From Timema cristinae (Eukaryota; Arthropoda; Insecta; Phasmatodea; Timematidae), in assembly GCA_039000515.1 (NCBI GenBank), contig JBCFYV010000001.1:54907904-54971903 (forward strand): a stretch of DNA of 64,000 nt. Reading direction: 5' to 3'. A program made the translations under genes and the position numbers. Positions 9,916-22,900 of the stretch are shown piece by piece; position 1 is the first letter of the stretch; every line of letters begins with the position of its first letter. The notes below the pieces were generated by a model. That model was given only the letters and a program-made list of their open reading frames with translations, did no database searches and was not told where the DNA came from.

Positions 9916-12521
9916 ATGTGAATTTCCGAACAAAATGATAAATTTTACCATGCATTCTTAATAATACAACATGTGCATAACCCTGTTCCAATACAGTATG
10001 TTTCATAACCCCATGGTCTATATATAATTTGATTGCAATTAGTACCTCAGACTGAATTGAAGGGGTGATAGAAAGGTAGAATCTACTCAGGTATATGACG
10101 TAAGTGGAGAGCTCAAGTTAGTTTCCTGTACACACAATATGTCTGCTCTAACACGTTATGAGTAGGTAGAAGGTATGTACTGATTGCCATCACTGTTTGG
10201 TCCTTATGCATTAAGAGTGAGAGCACAAATCATAAAAAATAAAGACAAATAGAAACACATTATGATATTATTACATTAAATCATTAAATATTTTTAATCT
10301 TTATAACCTGCTTCTTTGCAGTGACTTTATGAAACGCAGCAATCGTCACGTTAAATTGTGACTTCAGACAAAGATAACGAATCCTGCTAGGTCTTTATAT
10401 TTGGTTGTGAATTCACATACCCTACAGCACCGTTTTAACACCCCTATATATTAAAAAAATAACTTGAAAACCTATATTTTGTCAAAGTATTTTGTTTGTC
10501 TTAAAATTAAATCTTTGGATTAGTTCGTCAACACTCGAAAAATATTTTATGTTCAAATACAATTTTGATACAACGGACCTATGATCATCAGTCATCATTA
10601 TGTTCTAGTGCTTGATGGCTTACATCGTCCTCACTAGCATCGGATGAATCCTCAAACACATTCATTTACCTTTTTCCGCTAATAAAACTTATACCACTAG
10701 ATAGTATCACAAAACTCCTTAAAACAATCCTCCATATCAGAATCACTAACTTTATCGGGTGATTTTTGAGCAAATTGTAGCACAAGATAAGTTTTCACAC
10801 TCCCAAAGACTATTTAACTCTCTGTGGCCTCACCTTTATGTTGTCTTTGTATCTCTGAAAGTGACAGAGCGATGTTTGGGGACAATATACATGATACACG
10901 AAACTAGTGTAGGATAGGCATTTTGTATGTATAATTATGTAACAACAATCTATAATCATTTGTTAAATTAGCATGGAAGATACATAATATTTTACAAACA
11001 AATCCAGACTTTATCCTTTTAAATGTAGCTTTAGTAGACAAATTATTACATTTCAGTTTACTATAATTATTACACCTACATGATGATTATTTTCTGTTGA
11101 AGGTAACATTAGACGACCATTTTGAGACTAATATGATACTGTATTTATAGAAATAGCATTACTTTATAGAATGGCACATTTAAAGTTTACCCTTGTACAC
11201 CACATAAAAATCACCTTCTAAAAAAAGCTGATGCTTTGTTAAAATATGTACGAAGCGAACTTTTCATCGAATCACGGGGATGAAACAAATCCCACCAAAC
11301 AAAGAAAAAAAAGAGAGATAAAAGGACATCGTACTAGTAATAACGATAAAAACACGTTCATACTGTGTCTTTCTACGCCCATAGCATGTCCAAGCACGTA
11401 GCTATATGTTTTGCATAAACGATCCTCGTCACTTTTAAACATTCATGTCTGTCCGTCGTTTCATCGTTAGTATAGACTAATCCCACCTCTGCCACCAGAC
11501 TTACTAACAGCTTTTTAAGGATGCTCTAGCTAGGGAACATTTGACACAGTTTCCTTCTCTTCAAATGCAGTTGTAGGTATATTTCGTTCTGCTCATATTA
11601 AAATTCCATTTTTTACATATCAAGAAACATTTTTCACGTTAAAAACCATCTTTATTAGTACACATTTGACCTTGGTGTCTATGGGGTAAATGCACATCTC
11701 CCCACCCAAGGTTCATGGGTTAAAGCCCTGCCAACAGACTCTTATCCGTCTATGAAAATCTATATCACAATTTCCTTCAGGAAGAACGCCATACATCCCA
11801 TCACAATTAAGGCATTTAAAAGATTACTGAAAAACATAATATTAAACGCCTTTTTGGTAAGATCAGTAGGTTATTTATCCCTCGCTCATAGAAATTCAGT
11901 GTGTTGGGCAAATTGAAATCAACGCACTTATTTATTACTTCCCAGGTAAATGTATTTTCTTTCAAATGGAGGGGTTGGGTAGCAATAAATTGTCGAAAAT
12001 CTGAATAAGAGCGCTGAGAAAGCATTTTTACATATTATAGCAGAAACATGATGAGGGGTAAAATTAAGTTTCCGAACAGTATTCTAATTCTATTCTTCTC
12101 GAGGACATTCAACAACTAAAATATATAATGAATAAAATGTTACCAAATATAAGTGATATATTATAATTATTTATTTTAAAGCCATTAATAACGTGTAATA
12201 TAAACATACTAAAAGGGAATCAGTTCTACATAAAAATAAATAAAGAGATTTTCAATAAATAGCATATACAAATAAATAAATGTTGCTTAACTATCTAAGC
12301 TGTTCTGAACATTTAATATAGTGAAGAGTTTGTTTCCTTTCTTTAATTGATAAAATAAAGGTAAGAGCAGATTTTCTTTGTTGGTTAACCTAGTAAGAAT
12401 AAATTTCCGATAACAGAGGAAAAATACTGTAGAGAGTACTAAAATTAATATTTTACTTATAGTGTACAAGGCTAAAACCAATTAAAGGCTACGTTTTATA
12501 ATTTATGTATTACATTAAATT
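9916..12521. other. Intergenic DNA with a decayed minus-strand acidic coding trace
   Basis: Mostly unassigned. On the minus strand at about 10,595-10,680 a short frame reads FEDSSDASEDD and ends at a stop after EHNDD. A nearby frame at 10,700-10,745 reads SDSDMEDCFKEFCDTI. Such acidic stretches are common at transposase termini, but no catalytic motif is present. A tRNA-like T-arm at 11,700-11,730 was considered and is weak. The 69-codon frame at 11,816-12,025 and the 64-codon frame at 12,287-12,481 have no recognisable signature. Confidence 0.3.
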
Positions 12522-12523
12522 TC

Positions 12524-12710
12524 AATATCTTAGCTCAGTTGGTAGTGAGTCTGACTTTTGAAATAAGGATCCGAATTAGATTCCTTGCATGGTCAAAAAG
12601 CATACTACCGTATTGGCGAAATTGGAGCTTAGCAGTGCTAAATTAATTGCTGGAGGACTGAGTGTTCTGTCTGCTCTAGAACTAAGCTATTTTTTTAAGA
12701 CGTCGTGTGT
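12524..12710 (+). repeat. SINE family D (tRNA-like head)
   Basis: Starts with a textbook box A, TTAGCTCAGTTGGTAG, and a box-B-like GAATTAGATTCC about 45 bp later. The body has GAAATTGGAGCTTAGCAGTG, then CTGCTCTAGAACTAAGC, then a T run and AGACGTCGTGTG. The same ordered blocks recur at 14,475-14,668, which establishes a family. Plus orientation. The copy is decayed and no clear duplication was found. Confidence 0.7.
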
Positions 12711-14474
12711 TGATATAATCATTCAGTTCACAAATAACACCATAAATATTCCAAATTAAGATCAAAATAAAATTTTAACGATAATTATTCAACATGAGAT
12801 GTGAATGAGAACATAAAGCGATTAAAAATTATGAGTTGATTGATAGTGCTTGCTATGATTAGGTTAAGCAAAGGGCTTGTAATTAAGAAGTATTAATAAT
12901 ATGGTAAGCCACATTATATAAATCAAGCTCAGGAGATTAAAAGTTGTGTACTTACAATAACACCAAATTTTATAACAACAAGATAAGTTTAAAACCATTA
13001 TAAATATAATATATACTTACTTAATTTTCACGTAAATCATGTATAATTAAATTATTTAGTTCTAAGAATGTAGCTAAGTAAATAGCGTCATTCAAATTAA
13101 CAAGCTAATGCCAACTTGTTAAAAATATTCAGATTCAAGCCTCATTAAGAATATATTAATGATAATGAGTTTGAATACCCATTCCATACCATTTCTCCTG
13201 TGCTTATCCCCTTGTTTATTTATCTACCTTATCCGTTCTCCTCCACTTGTTTAATTCTACAGAATCACATCGTGTCCGCATTAAAAATACCATGAATAAT
13301 CCTTATTTTCACAGGTTCGCAGGCCTTGAGGAGGTGAAACTTGGTAATTGTAGAGGAATATTGTATTTCAATTGGTTTTTATTTAATTCAAAGTCCTTTT
13401 TGTCTATTTTGTTAACTTTGAAATACTTGAAGAAACAGATTAATTTGGTTTATTTAAGGCACGATACTAGAGATGACATTCATGAAACTCAGTAATTATT
13501 TTCTATTGTAGGATTCAAGCTATAGGTATTTAGAGAGGAGGTGGAATGAATTCAGTCAGAGGACTCTAAAGTATATGCAGATATCTTCAAAACATCTATT
13601 GGACATGAGTTAAACTTTCTCAGTCGGTTTTTAGAAAATATAAATGAACTAAGGCAGAAATATATTGTTTGAACTTTGTATAGCATATCTAGTATATTAT
13701 CTAAAATGTAATGCAAAATTGAGGAATTATCACAATAGATTATATTATAAGGCAAAAAAAGAATTATAATAACCGATAATGGATGGATTTTAACTGATAG
13801 AGAACTTATTAGCATGTTAGTTTATTACATATTGATACACATAATATTGACACGCAATAAAACAAAATTTGAATTAATCTTAAAATAGTGATGGCTGCAG
13901 TTTGATTAAGAGTTTTACTTTTATTTTGCTTTGAAAGTGTGTTTTTTTGGAATATATCTATTAAATTTCAACTATAATAGTAATTTAACGAAATAATGTT
14001 TTCTATAATAATTTAAAATTAAGTAACATTACATAAATATATCTACATTGATAAAGTTGTTTGTTTATTAATATATTTTTTTGTCAAATGAGAGAACCTT
14101 GTCTTATTTTATGTTTATTATTTTATTAATATTGATCCTCTAATTTACTTTCATTCTTTGATTTTATTACATTCTTCATGTAGAAAATGATCTGGTTTAA
14201 AATACAACAAATAAACCAATCACAAGAAAGAAGGAAAAGTTTAGTTTTCTTACTCTAGATTTATACATTTGAACTATCAAATTTAACCTTTATTTTATAT
14301 TTAGTAATCATATATACCAATTTTTTACTTAAAGTAACTTAATCGTATTTATAGAACAAAACAGTTACTAAGCTTTTGCACATGATCATACCACAAAATT
14401 TAACGCGTCTTTCGAATGATTTAACGGTCATAGGCTTAATTATCAGTGTGGCTAACATCATTAATTATTTATTG
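12711..14474. other. AT-rich intergenic DNA, nothing recognised
   Basis: The 82-codon plus frame at 13,247-13,495 and the 87-codon minus frame at 13,552-13,815 begin at non-ATG codons or lack any motif. I regard both as chance frames. No repeat family member was recognised. Confidence 0.5.
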
Positions 14475-14668
14475 TTTTGATACTTTAGCTCAATTGGTAG
14501 CACTTAAGCATATTAATATAAGGGTTTTGGGTTAGTTAACTGTCATGGTTGAAAAAATTAAGTGAATTTGGAGCTTCCATTATCACAGTGATAAATTAAC
14601 GAACGGGACACTGGACGATAGGTTTGTTCTAGAATTAAGTTATTTTTTAAGCCGTTGGGTGGTTGTCA
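14475..14668 (+). repeat. SINE family D, second copy
   Basis: Box A TTTAGCTCAATTGGTAG, a decayed box B region, then GTGAATTTGGAGCTTCCAT, GGACACTGGACGATAGG and TGTTCTAGAATTAAG, in the same order as the copy at 12,524. Both copies lie in plus orientation. Divergence between the two is high. Confidence 0.65.
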
Positions 14669-16433
14669 GTTGAAAAAGTCAATTTAAATACTTAAAATTC
14701 AATAAATTAAAATAGATTATCCATGCGAAAATGGGAAGTCTCTTTTCAAATTTATGATTTGGTAGCCATAATACTGAGTCCTGTATATGTTGTTGTAAAG
14801 TTGAATTAGTTAGCTTGTTGGTTGTAGTTGATATTATTGGTTCAGAAAATGCAAGTAAAATAGCTCAATTTATAAAATAAATAATTAGCATATTCACGAA
14901 GCGAAGCAAACAGCGATGAGTGATGAGTCAGAAGCTCACTCCCATATTTTAAAAAAAATCACAATTTTCAACACACGTCAGGTTTTGCTAATATTCAGTC
15001 GTTGCTCCTGTCAGATTTATGAGTTGGAAAGTTCCGCTGACCTAGATCTCTATTTCGAGCAATATAGAATAGCCGCACATGAATGTGAAACTAATTAGTG
15101 GGGTGTGCCTTTAACTGGGCTGATCCTGATGAATACTGAACCGTACGGAAACAAGAGCAACATCGGATGTACTGCACATCGAAAAACTCTCTTTTATTGG
15201 GGTTTTCAGCCACATAAGGTAATTCGCACTTAAGGTAGGGGTGTTGGGAAAGAAAGAAAATAATAAGCTATTTGCAGTTTATATAGCAAATAATTTTTTC
15301 GGCCAAAATGAATAAAATATTGCTCCAATAGTTACATGGAGCTTAATTTTCTTCAACTGTTGTTGAATATTTGTAATGAGCATAGCGATCAACATGATAT
15401 TCAAGAAATGTTGAGGTCTATATGTGAAGAAAATTAAACTCCGTGTTTTTATTGTAACTAATATTAATAGGGATGCATAGAACCTCATATCATCTCTAGA
15501 ATAGCATCTAATTCAAATAATTAGTTAATACATCTCGAACTAGGCACACATCCTGATGTGGTTTTATATACTCATATTTATAAAACAGTGGAATTGAGAC
15601 CAGCGAAACCATTCTAACTTATTAAAAAATGTACAAGAAGATTTAAAAATAAACATTTCACATTAAAAAAAAACATTAAATTGTTCTTAATTCCACTGTT
15701 TTGACAAATGAAGACTGCATAAAATGGCGTTTCGATGAGACTCCTGATTTTAACGTATTATTGTATCTAACTTACTAGTCAATTTGTCCTGAGGCGGGAG
15801 TTTATGTGTAATAGCCGAGCCAAATTATTTTAAACTAACTTAAATTTAGAACAGAATCTCTTCATATACCCTATCTTTGGTGGGAGTTTAGGTAAGTGAC
15901 ACCTAGCCAAAATTACCAGGTCTACTATCATATATTCAACAGCCAAACCGTGTGATATGCAAGAACATAAACTGTGGCGTTACTTTTGCTAATGAACATT
16001 TTCACAACAAAACATTTGGTTTTAATCGTTTTTTTCTTCTCTTAATCATTTTTAAACCTTCTGCTAGCTTACAGCTACCACTAATAACATGTCGAATGAA
16101 CTCTAGTCAATTTCATCAGCTTAACAGAGAAGATCCAACTTAACCCTTTCTCCACACCTTAATATTATTCAGAGATATTCAGATAATAACTAAGTATAAT
16201 TATTATACGAGTGGAGTAGGGATTAGTGAATTAGAATTTTGAGGAATTGTAGCTGTATGCTGCGTTACGGGTGGTAGATTTATTATTTAGTAACATTTGT
16301 AAATTCTATATGAAAATGAAATTTGCAAATCATCGTTTATATTACTTCTATTTTTCCCTTGTAAATGAAGATGTTAGGGTGATAATGTACACTCCACCCC
16401 GAAGCTAGTTATATCATCTACAGTTTGTATTTA
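14669..16433. other. Intergenic DNA with a possible inverted family E fragment
   Basis: A segment at 15,275-15,470 resembles, in reverse complement, the family E right half seen near 44,590-44,720: it shares AAAATTAAACTCCGTGTTTTT and a GATCAACATGATATTCAAG block. The 60-codon frame at 14,916-15,098 and the 63-codon frame at 15,952-16,143 have no recognisable motif. Confidence 0.35.
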
Positions 16434-16655
16434 TTATCACATGTCTTACTACTCCTTAGTGTTATACACTTGTCTACTAATTAAGCTTGTGGTTTATTTA
16501 TAGAAAGTGTACACGCATTTGCGCGAAGAGAAAGTGGAAAATCATTTTGAAAAATCACGCAGTACACTCAACCGAGATTCGAACCTCAATCTCCCCATCA
16601 TTGGAAGTCTAGTATATTGCAAGAGTAGCTCCTTAGACCAGTTGGCTACTGAAGA
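16434..16655 (-). repeat. SINE family A, old copy
   Basis: Order from left: decayed tail TGTCTTACTACTCCTTAGTG, the body block CACGCATTTGCGCGAAGAG, then GAGATTCGAACCTCAATCTC (reverse complement of box B), then TTAGACCAGTTGGCTACTGA at the head. It is minus-oriented because the tail lies left. Central differences from the consensus are many. A translated frame across it (16,507-16,776) is an artefact of the SINE. Confidence 0.8.
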
Positions 16656-16974
16656 AGGTAATATTTTAATGTGTTCTTATAGTATTTATCACATCAAGCA
16701 TCAAACATGTTTGTGTTTTCTTATGATGTTTGTATCAAATTATGAAAAAAAAACAATTATATACGCTCGTAAATGACTAATTTATTTAAAACATTAATAT
16801 TAATAACTCTAAAGTACTATATCCTTGTAAACAAAGCATTTACTGCCCCAAGCTATTCTATCCGATGAATATATGTTTATTTAATACATACTCCTCACTT
16901 ATAATTATTAAAACATAGAATTAATTTCCGTATATGGTATATACTACCTTGATATATTTCAGGCATGTTCAAGT

Positions 16975-17468
16975 ACTAGTTATCTATACTTATAAAATTA
17001 CATGTCCTGATTGATTGACTGACTGACTGACTGACTGATTCATCATCGCCGAGCGCAAACTATCGAGGCTACAAGCATGAAATTCGGACTGTATATTCAT
17101 TTTGTTATGTAGGCACCCACTAAGAAAGGATTTTAGAAAATTCCACCCCAAAGGGTCAAAATAGGGGATGATAATATGTATGAAAGTCCGTCATTTTGAA
17201 AGTTACATAAACAAAATTTTATATTTCGGTTATTGACGTAAAACAAATAAATACGTGTTTCAGGAATTTTGGAAATTTTATTTAATAAGGGATGAAAAAG
17301 GGGGTGAAAGTTTGTATCGGACTTGCATTATTTTTGATCTGAGGTCAAGTTTATGGTCATCAACGTAACGTAATATTTTTAATTAATCTGTAAATACATA
17401 TGTATATTTTCGTATTTATATATAATCAACTTCCACGCGAGCAAAGCCGCGGGCAACAACTATCTAGT
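16975..17468. mobile_element. ACTG-run / GCAAAGCCGCGGGC dispersed element
   Basis: The left end is ACTAGTTATCTATACTTATA, followed by GATTGACTGACTGACTGACT and CATCATCGCCGAGCGCAAAC. The right end is CACGCGAGCAAAGCCGCGGG, then CAACAACTATCTAGT. The outer ends are related in inverted orientation (ACTAG...CTAGT), and CGCG...CGCG near the right end can form a hairpin. I recognise this kind of element from arthropod genomes. The short 3' hairpin is compatible with a Helitron-like non-autonomous element, but I cannot fix the class. No coding capacity. Confidence 0.6.
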
Positions 17469-18370
17469 CAAAGAATAAAATAATGATTGTGAATTTAAGC
17501 GAACTGCACTGTATTGAAGAAAAAACATAATAAGGAAAATATTTTTTTTTTCTGTAGTGCAGCGATCGATATAAATATTACTCCCACGAGTCAAAGACCC
17601 TTGAACAAACAATATCTTGTGTAAACGAATATAGCCCTCCCCAATACAACCATTTGCTTTTTTACTTGACAGGTTGAACATTTTAATCTCTTTTAAATCT
17701 CTAGAATATGAAGTAAATTGGTATTTCCATAGCATCAAGCCGCTACTATTATTGTAAATGTAAACTCAGCTTTGATTATGTAATCCTCAGATTACAAATG
17801 TCAGCGGAAGTCTTGATACTCTAGGTTTGTAAGTTTAGTATTCTACCCCCTTTCTCCCTTAGATAGATGGTTACTTACTGTAAACAGGGGCGTTTAGTGT
17901 GCAGGGAAGTCAACGACCAACCTACTATAGTCTCATTTTCAAAAGTAGTTTTTTATTATAAAATACAAACATATTGTTTGGCACCCGAAATTAATAATAT
18001 GTAATATTTTATTATTGCCATTAAATAGGTACTGATAATACCATTCAAAATGTCTACCTGTAGAGAGCATTAATTACCGTATGAATATCTTTTATATATG
18101 CCAGATATGAAAATTCAATTAAATATAAGATTTATTTAAAACTCTCATCAAAACTTCAACAAAATATCCCCTGTCCAGTTTATAGTACATGAATTATTTT
18201 GATCTTGTAATGGGCTGTGTTCTTTCTTATGATTAAATATATCCATGAATAAATCTGCAATGACTAATTATATGCTGATATAAACCAAGAAATACCAAAT
18301 GTGATTTTTTAGAATCACATTTTACTATGTCTGGGCTTTCAGTTTGTAATTATATGTATCATATAAATAA
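17469..18370. other. AT-rich intergenic DNA, nothing recognised
   Basis: Only a 92-codon minus frame (17,460-17,738) without any motif is present. No tandem or SINE signal. Confidence 0.5.
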
Positions 18371-18691
18371 ATATTATATATTATATAATATATAATAGAA
18401 TATATAATTATATTGTATAATATAGTATATAATTATATAACATATTATATGATATAATATAGGATTTCATTATATAATATATTATTATAATATTATTATG
18501 TTATATTTTATTATATTATATTATATAATATTATTATTGTATATAATATATTATATTATATCATTGTATTATACAATATAAATATTATATATAATATATT
18601 TTATATACATTTTTGCTTATTGAAAACTTCAAGAAATTTTAAATTTTTCTGTTACATCTAAACATGCTAAGTTGGTAGTAAAGACGGGGTG

Positions 18692-18740
<49 letters not shown>

Positions 18741-18850
18741 TTACATATATATGACATTATATTATATATTATAATATATTTTATATAATTACAATTATAA
18801 TATATAGATGTAATATTTATTATATATATTTAGGCTATATATTTATATAT
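18370..18850. repeat. TA-rich low-complexity block with a pure (TA)n run
   Basis: Almost all bases are A or T in irregular ATAT/TATA palindromic words, with a pure TA run at about 18,697-18,736. A non-AT segment at 18,613-18,675 (CATCTAAACATGCTAAGTT) is repeated at about 21,965-22,035. Such DNA can extrude cruciforms and is often unstable. Confidence 0.75.
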
Positions 18851-19092
18851 AATGACCCCATATTACCTACTACCTATTCAGGATGTACTCATATGTACTA
18901 ATTACATTAATGAGTTAGGGATAAAGAAGATTTAATTACAGGAAGTGTGCCTGCATTTGCATGGAGGAAGAGCGGAACACTATTTATGAAAAACCACCCT
19001 CAGTACACCCGACCGGGATTAACGCTCCACTCTTTCAGTCATCAGCCCTCCAGCCCATTGCGAGAGTGATGCCTTAGGCTATGCGGCCACCA
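18851..19092 (-). repeat. SINE family A, head subtype 2
   Basis: From the left: a decayed tail ATTACCTACTACCTATTC, then TGCCTGCATTTGCATGGAGG, the CACCCGACCGGGATTAACG segment in place of box B, and a head ending GAGTGATGCCTTAGGCTATG followed by CGGCCACC. The head matches the isolated fragment at 57,333-57,371 and the plus copy at 20,995. This defines a second head subtype distinct from the CCTCGGTGGCGTAG type. Confidence 0.75.
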
Positions 19093-19329
19093 TAACAGAT
19101 TTGAGCTATATTAATGTGATAGGGAGGAATAATGTACATTTCAGAAGAAATGTAATGGAACTTTCTGATTGTAAAAGTGGAGGTAACAATTTAGAAATAA
19201 AACACATCCTAAGCATATTCAGCTGGCATTTGAAACAATAATATTTACGTTACCTGCAAAATAGACAAGTAAATATTTCACATATCCTCTGATGTGGGTG
19301 ATGGATTAACGTCTTACTAAAATTGGTAT

Positions 19330-19535
19330 GGGCGATAAAGGTAGCATTGAGAAAATGTACCCACATTAGCGTGGAGAAAGAATGGTGAAGGCCAATGTGA
19401 ATAATTTAGTTTTGAGAATTATACCCAGCTCACTTGGTTGGGATTTGAAAACCAACCATTATGTTAATAATTACCAAGTGCATTGTAAGTCTAACGCCCT
19501 ACACTACTCAGACACTGGCATGACACCTTTGTTCA
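19330..19535 (-). repeat. SINE family A, heavily decayed
   Basis: Only the body block GTACCCACATTAGCGTGGAG and the following AGAATGGTGAAG are clearly alignable, with CCAGCTCACTTGGTTGGGAT at the position of the box B flank. The 81-codon frame across it is therefore not a gene. Confidence 0.45.
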
Positions 19536-19539
19536 ACAT

Positions 19540-20990
19540 AAAAATTGTTTATTTTTTGTGGTGGTTCTACTTTGAACAAAAAACACACACACACGAATAT
19601 ACAATAACACATATTTACAGTATGTAAGTATAAAACGCACTGACAACTCATCATAACTAACAGGTCATTATTTGTGTAAGAAAACAAAAGAATATAATAA
19701 AGAAACTATAGGACACCAACAGACAAAGCGTAAAGGACCATTCGCATGAATGGTTGTGTAACATACTCAAGTGTTTGCGATGTTAGTACGTCTTGTTTGC
19801 AGTACGTCTGGCTTGGAGAATGCATTCTGAGACACGGTGCAAAAACTACCCAAGAAACGAAAATATAATTTTTTACTTTCTCATACCGTGGTTGTAATTT
19901 TGTTTAAATATTAAAATAGTGATTGATACATACGCCTTCGTGTACATGAACTCAAAAAAATTGTCTTAAAATAATGTCTGACCCTTTGTATATTTGTATG
20001 TACTCGTGGCGATAACCAAAATGATTAAATTTAAACTTGGTATGTATATGATGCATGGTCAGTTATTGAAGTCAAATAATAATTATTTTGAATTTAAAAC
20101 TAAAATTAAGGTTAGCTTATTCACGACTAATTTTAGACTTATTTTAAAAATTGCATTTAATAACTTACTCAAAATGGATACTTCGAGAATAAATTATTAC
20201 GTGATAAATAACACAATATGCTTGTTTTTCAAAGAAACATAAATTTAAGAGTAGTTAACTGACAGCTAATTTTTGAAAATTTTACATCTTTGGGAAATTT
20301 CTTAACATACTTTGTTAAAAAATGGACCTTTGTTAACTGTTTTAAGCTATAAACTTTATTTTATGTATGTGTTTCTAAAAAATATAGTTTAAGTGTAGTG
20401 TACTGATGACTTATTTTCGAAATTTTGATTGTTTTTATAAGTGCTTATACAAACTTAGTTCAAAATTTCTATCAATAGAATGCTTCATATGATTGTCAAA
20501 ATACATTAAAACAATTACTTACTAAGGAATAGTTTATTCGTAATAAATCTTTAGAAATTTGACTACAAACTATAATAGACTATTTTAGAACGTATGCTAT
20601 ATACGTTTCATCCCATTTATTTAAGAATATTAGGGTGTCAGTACTTACAGTTGGTAGAGAGATCTGTAATTGACACTTGTAAGCGTTATTAAATATATAT
20701 TATTATATGTCCATACGTCCAGTCAAGTGTTACTTTTTATGGATAGTAGCAATGCCTATAAAATTGTACTCCGAAAATTTAATCAATGTTGACAGCAAAA
20801 TAAATATACCGTCTCCAAAGGGAACGATAAAGTTAAATTATTGTTCACAGCAAAGTTGAGTTTTGGTAAGTGGCCTATCAACATATTCCTATAAATTTTA
20901 AAATCCTAATTTTTAAGTTATATAACTAAAAAAAGTATCAAAATAGAGAATTAGCTTATTTTCAAAGACTTTAAAAAAAATTATTTACTC
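19540..20990. other. Intergenic DNA with family E-like segments
   Basis: Segments near 20,245-20,300 (AGAGTAGTTAACTGACAGCT) and 20,385-20,420 (AAGTGTAGTGTACTGATGAC) resemble the family E word TTAAGGGTAGTTTACTGATGA. Otherwise nothing was recognised. The 82-codon frame at 19,994-20,242 has no motif. Confidence 0.35.
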
Positions 20991-20994
20991 ATAT

Positions 20995-21238
20995 CGGTGT
21001 CAGTATGGTCTAAGGCCCTACCCTTGCAATAGACTGGACTGCCGAAGACGAGGATATCGGGGTACGACACTGGTTGGGTGCACTGAGGGATATTTTTCCT
21101 AAATTGTTTATACTCTCCCTCCATGCAATTGCGGGTGATTTCCTCCCAATTAAACCTCCATAATCCCTAACACAATGCATAGGCATATGACCCGAACGGG
21201 TAGTAAGAGACGATGCTAAAAAACATAATAATAAAACT
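20995..21238 (+). repeat. SINE family A, head subtype 2
   Basis: Head TATGGTCTAAGGCCCTACCC, then CTTGCAATAGACTGGACTG, then body TCTCCCTCCATGCAATTGCG, and a well preserved tail ATGACCCGAACGGGTAGTAA followed by GCTAAAAAACATAATAATAA. Plus orientation. The preserved tail hairpin shows that subtype 2 shares its 3' end with subtype 1. Confidence 0.85.
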
Positions 21239-21714
21239 AGAGAGTTGTCCCACATTTGAAATTCAAGGTAAATGATAGAAAAGATATTAGATTTATCCTT
21301 CCTCAGACAAATAAAGTAATATTTTAGTAAGATCAAAACAGAATTTTCTACAACAAGTAATTATGGATTATTTTCTTGTTTGTTAATTTTATAAATTCCA
21401 TTCTGATAATAAATACAGCAGTTTGAGGATATCTCCATTCGGTTTGAAACTATATTTGAAGTGTTTTAGTTACAAAAGCCCTTTTTCTCCTTTATCACCT
21501 GATCCCCCTATGAACCTCGGACTGTATACAGACCACTCAAGAGCCACATATTCAAGTCAGTTCACCTCGTGAGAGGTCGGTAAATATCGGCAATAATCGT
21601 GGGACTGCTCAGGTCTTCGTCGAAAACACACAAATAATACTGACACAAAGGTATTTTTCCACCCCGTTTCCTTACACGTCAGCATTTAATTACAATAATG
21701 GTGTATGGATGAGT

Positions 21715-21860
21715 AAGATGGAATTAATATGAACGTGGCCGCATTTTCATGAAGGTAGAGTTGGAAACCATTTGTAACAAAAAAAAATCCTTTTATTACA
21801 TAAGCAGGGTTTCAAACTGACTTCCTCACTACTTGCCAACCATATCAGAAGAGCATGACA
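21715..21860 (-). repeat. SINE family A fragment
   Basis: Body block GAACGTGGCCGCATTTTCAT, GTTGGAAACCATTTGTAAC, and a box B remnant GGGTTTCAAACTGACTTCC, in the order expected for a minus copy. The tail is missing or too decayed to see. Confidence 0.5.
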
Positions 21861-21964
21861 TCACACTCGACGTACACACAGGGGTGGGGGAGAAAATGAG
21901 TTCTAATTCTAAAAACCCTTACCAAATTAGATTAAACTATTATAATATCCCTCAAATCTCAAAT

Positions 21965-22060
21965 CTTTGCTTATTTGAACACTTCAGGAAATTTATCAAA
22001 TTTCCTGTTATATCTAAACATGCTAAGTTAATTTTCATACATGAGGAATGATTTTAAGTA
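21965..22060. repeat. Copy of a segment also at 18,613-18,700
   Basis: The blocks TTTGCTTATTTGAACACTTC and CTGTTATATCTAAACATGCT reproduce those at 18,613-18,675 in the same order and orientation. A dispersed repeat of unknown class. Confidence 0.5.
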
Positions 22061-22759
22061 AAATATGTTTAAATAGCTTACACATTTCAAAACGTACGTC
22101 TATATAATAGTACCGTACAATATATAAATTCATACACCATATTCCTAAAATTTACTTTTCAGGGAATTCACTTTCATTTGTTCATACATCAAATTATATG
22201 TTCTATAGCGGTCACTTTCGATATATACTATCAATACCTATAAAATAATACTAGAGATATATTCAAATATAGTCACTGTTTATCACAAACATTTATGTTT
22301 GCATTTTCTAATAGGTCCTTTCTAGGAAAATTGAATTCATCATTTTGTGCTCCACGTCTTGTTCTCCATATGCTCTATCAAAGTTTCACTCATCATTATG
22401 GCGTAATGTTGTGAAAGGAAGTATATTTTAAGAACTATCGCGTGTAGAAGAGAGATAAAAGATTCAGCATCTCAATATACTCAATACCATTAACCATTAT
22501 TCTACCCTAAGTCATCACTGTCAGTGAGAAATCAGACAATATTAGACTTATGTCTTTGTCCAAATTATTATTATTGGTGGATGTTTAAAAAAACACATAT
22601 TCCAAAACTAAAAAATGGTGCAAAATGCTCAAAATTATAAAGGTACGTCTATTAATACAAATAATAGTTTTTGTATGAAACCATTTACAAACAGGCTGAT
22701 GTAAAAATGGTAGTACCCTTTAAAAATACGAGTATATACACATATGGCACGTGGCCTCA

Positions 22760-22860
22760 TATTTTCTGGCTCCTTGTAATAGAGAGATCGGGTTTGATAT
22801 AATGATATGCATTTTCCCTGAATTGTTTTAAATATTCCCCCTTGCATAAGTTAAGTTGCT
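22760..22860 (+). repeat. SINE family A short fragment
   Basis: GAGAGATCGGGTTTGATA, then TTTTCCCTGAATTGTTTTAA and ATATTCCCCCTTGCATAAG correspond to the box B flank and body of a plus-strand family A copy. Head and tail are missing. Confidence 0.4.
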
Positions 22861-22900
22861 CTTCAATTTTAACCTTGCATTCCTCTTTCTATTACTAAAG

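Noticed and set aside
11690..11760. tRNA-like or SINE-like T-arm (CATGGGTTAAAGCCC)
   Set aside because: No matching box A at the right distance and no second copy; treated as chance.
16978..17040. CRISPR-like repetition (GACTGACTGACTGACTG)
   Set aside because: It is a 4-bp microsatellite inside a dispersed element, with no spacers; the genome is eukaryotic in character.
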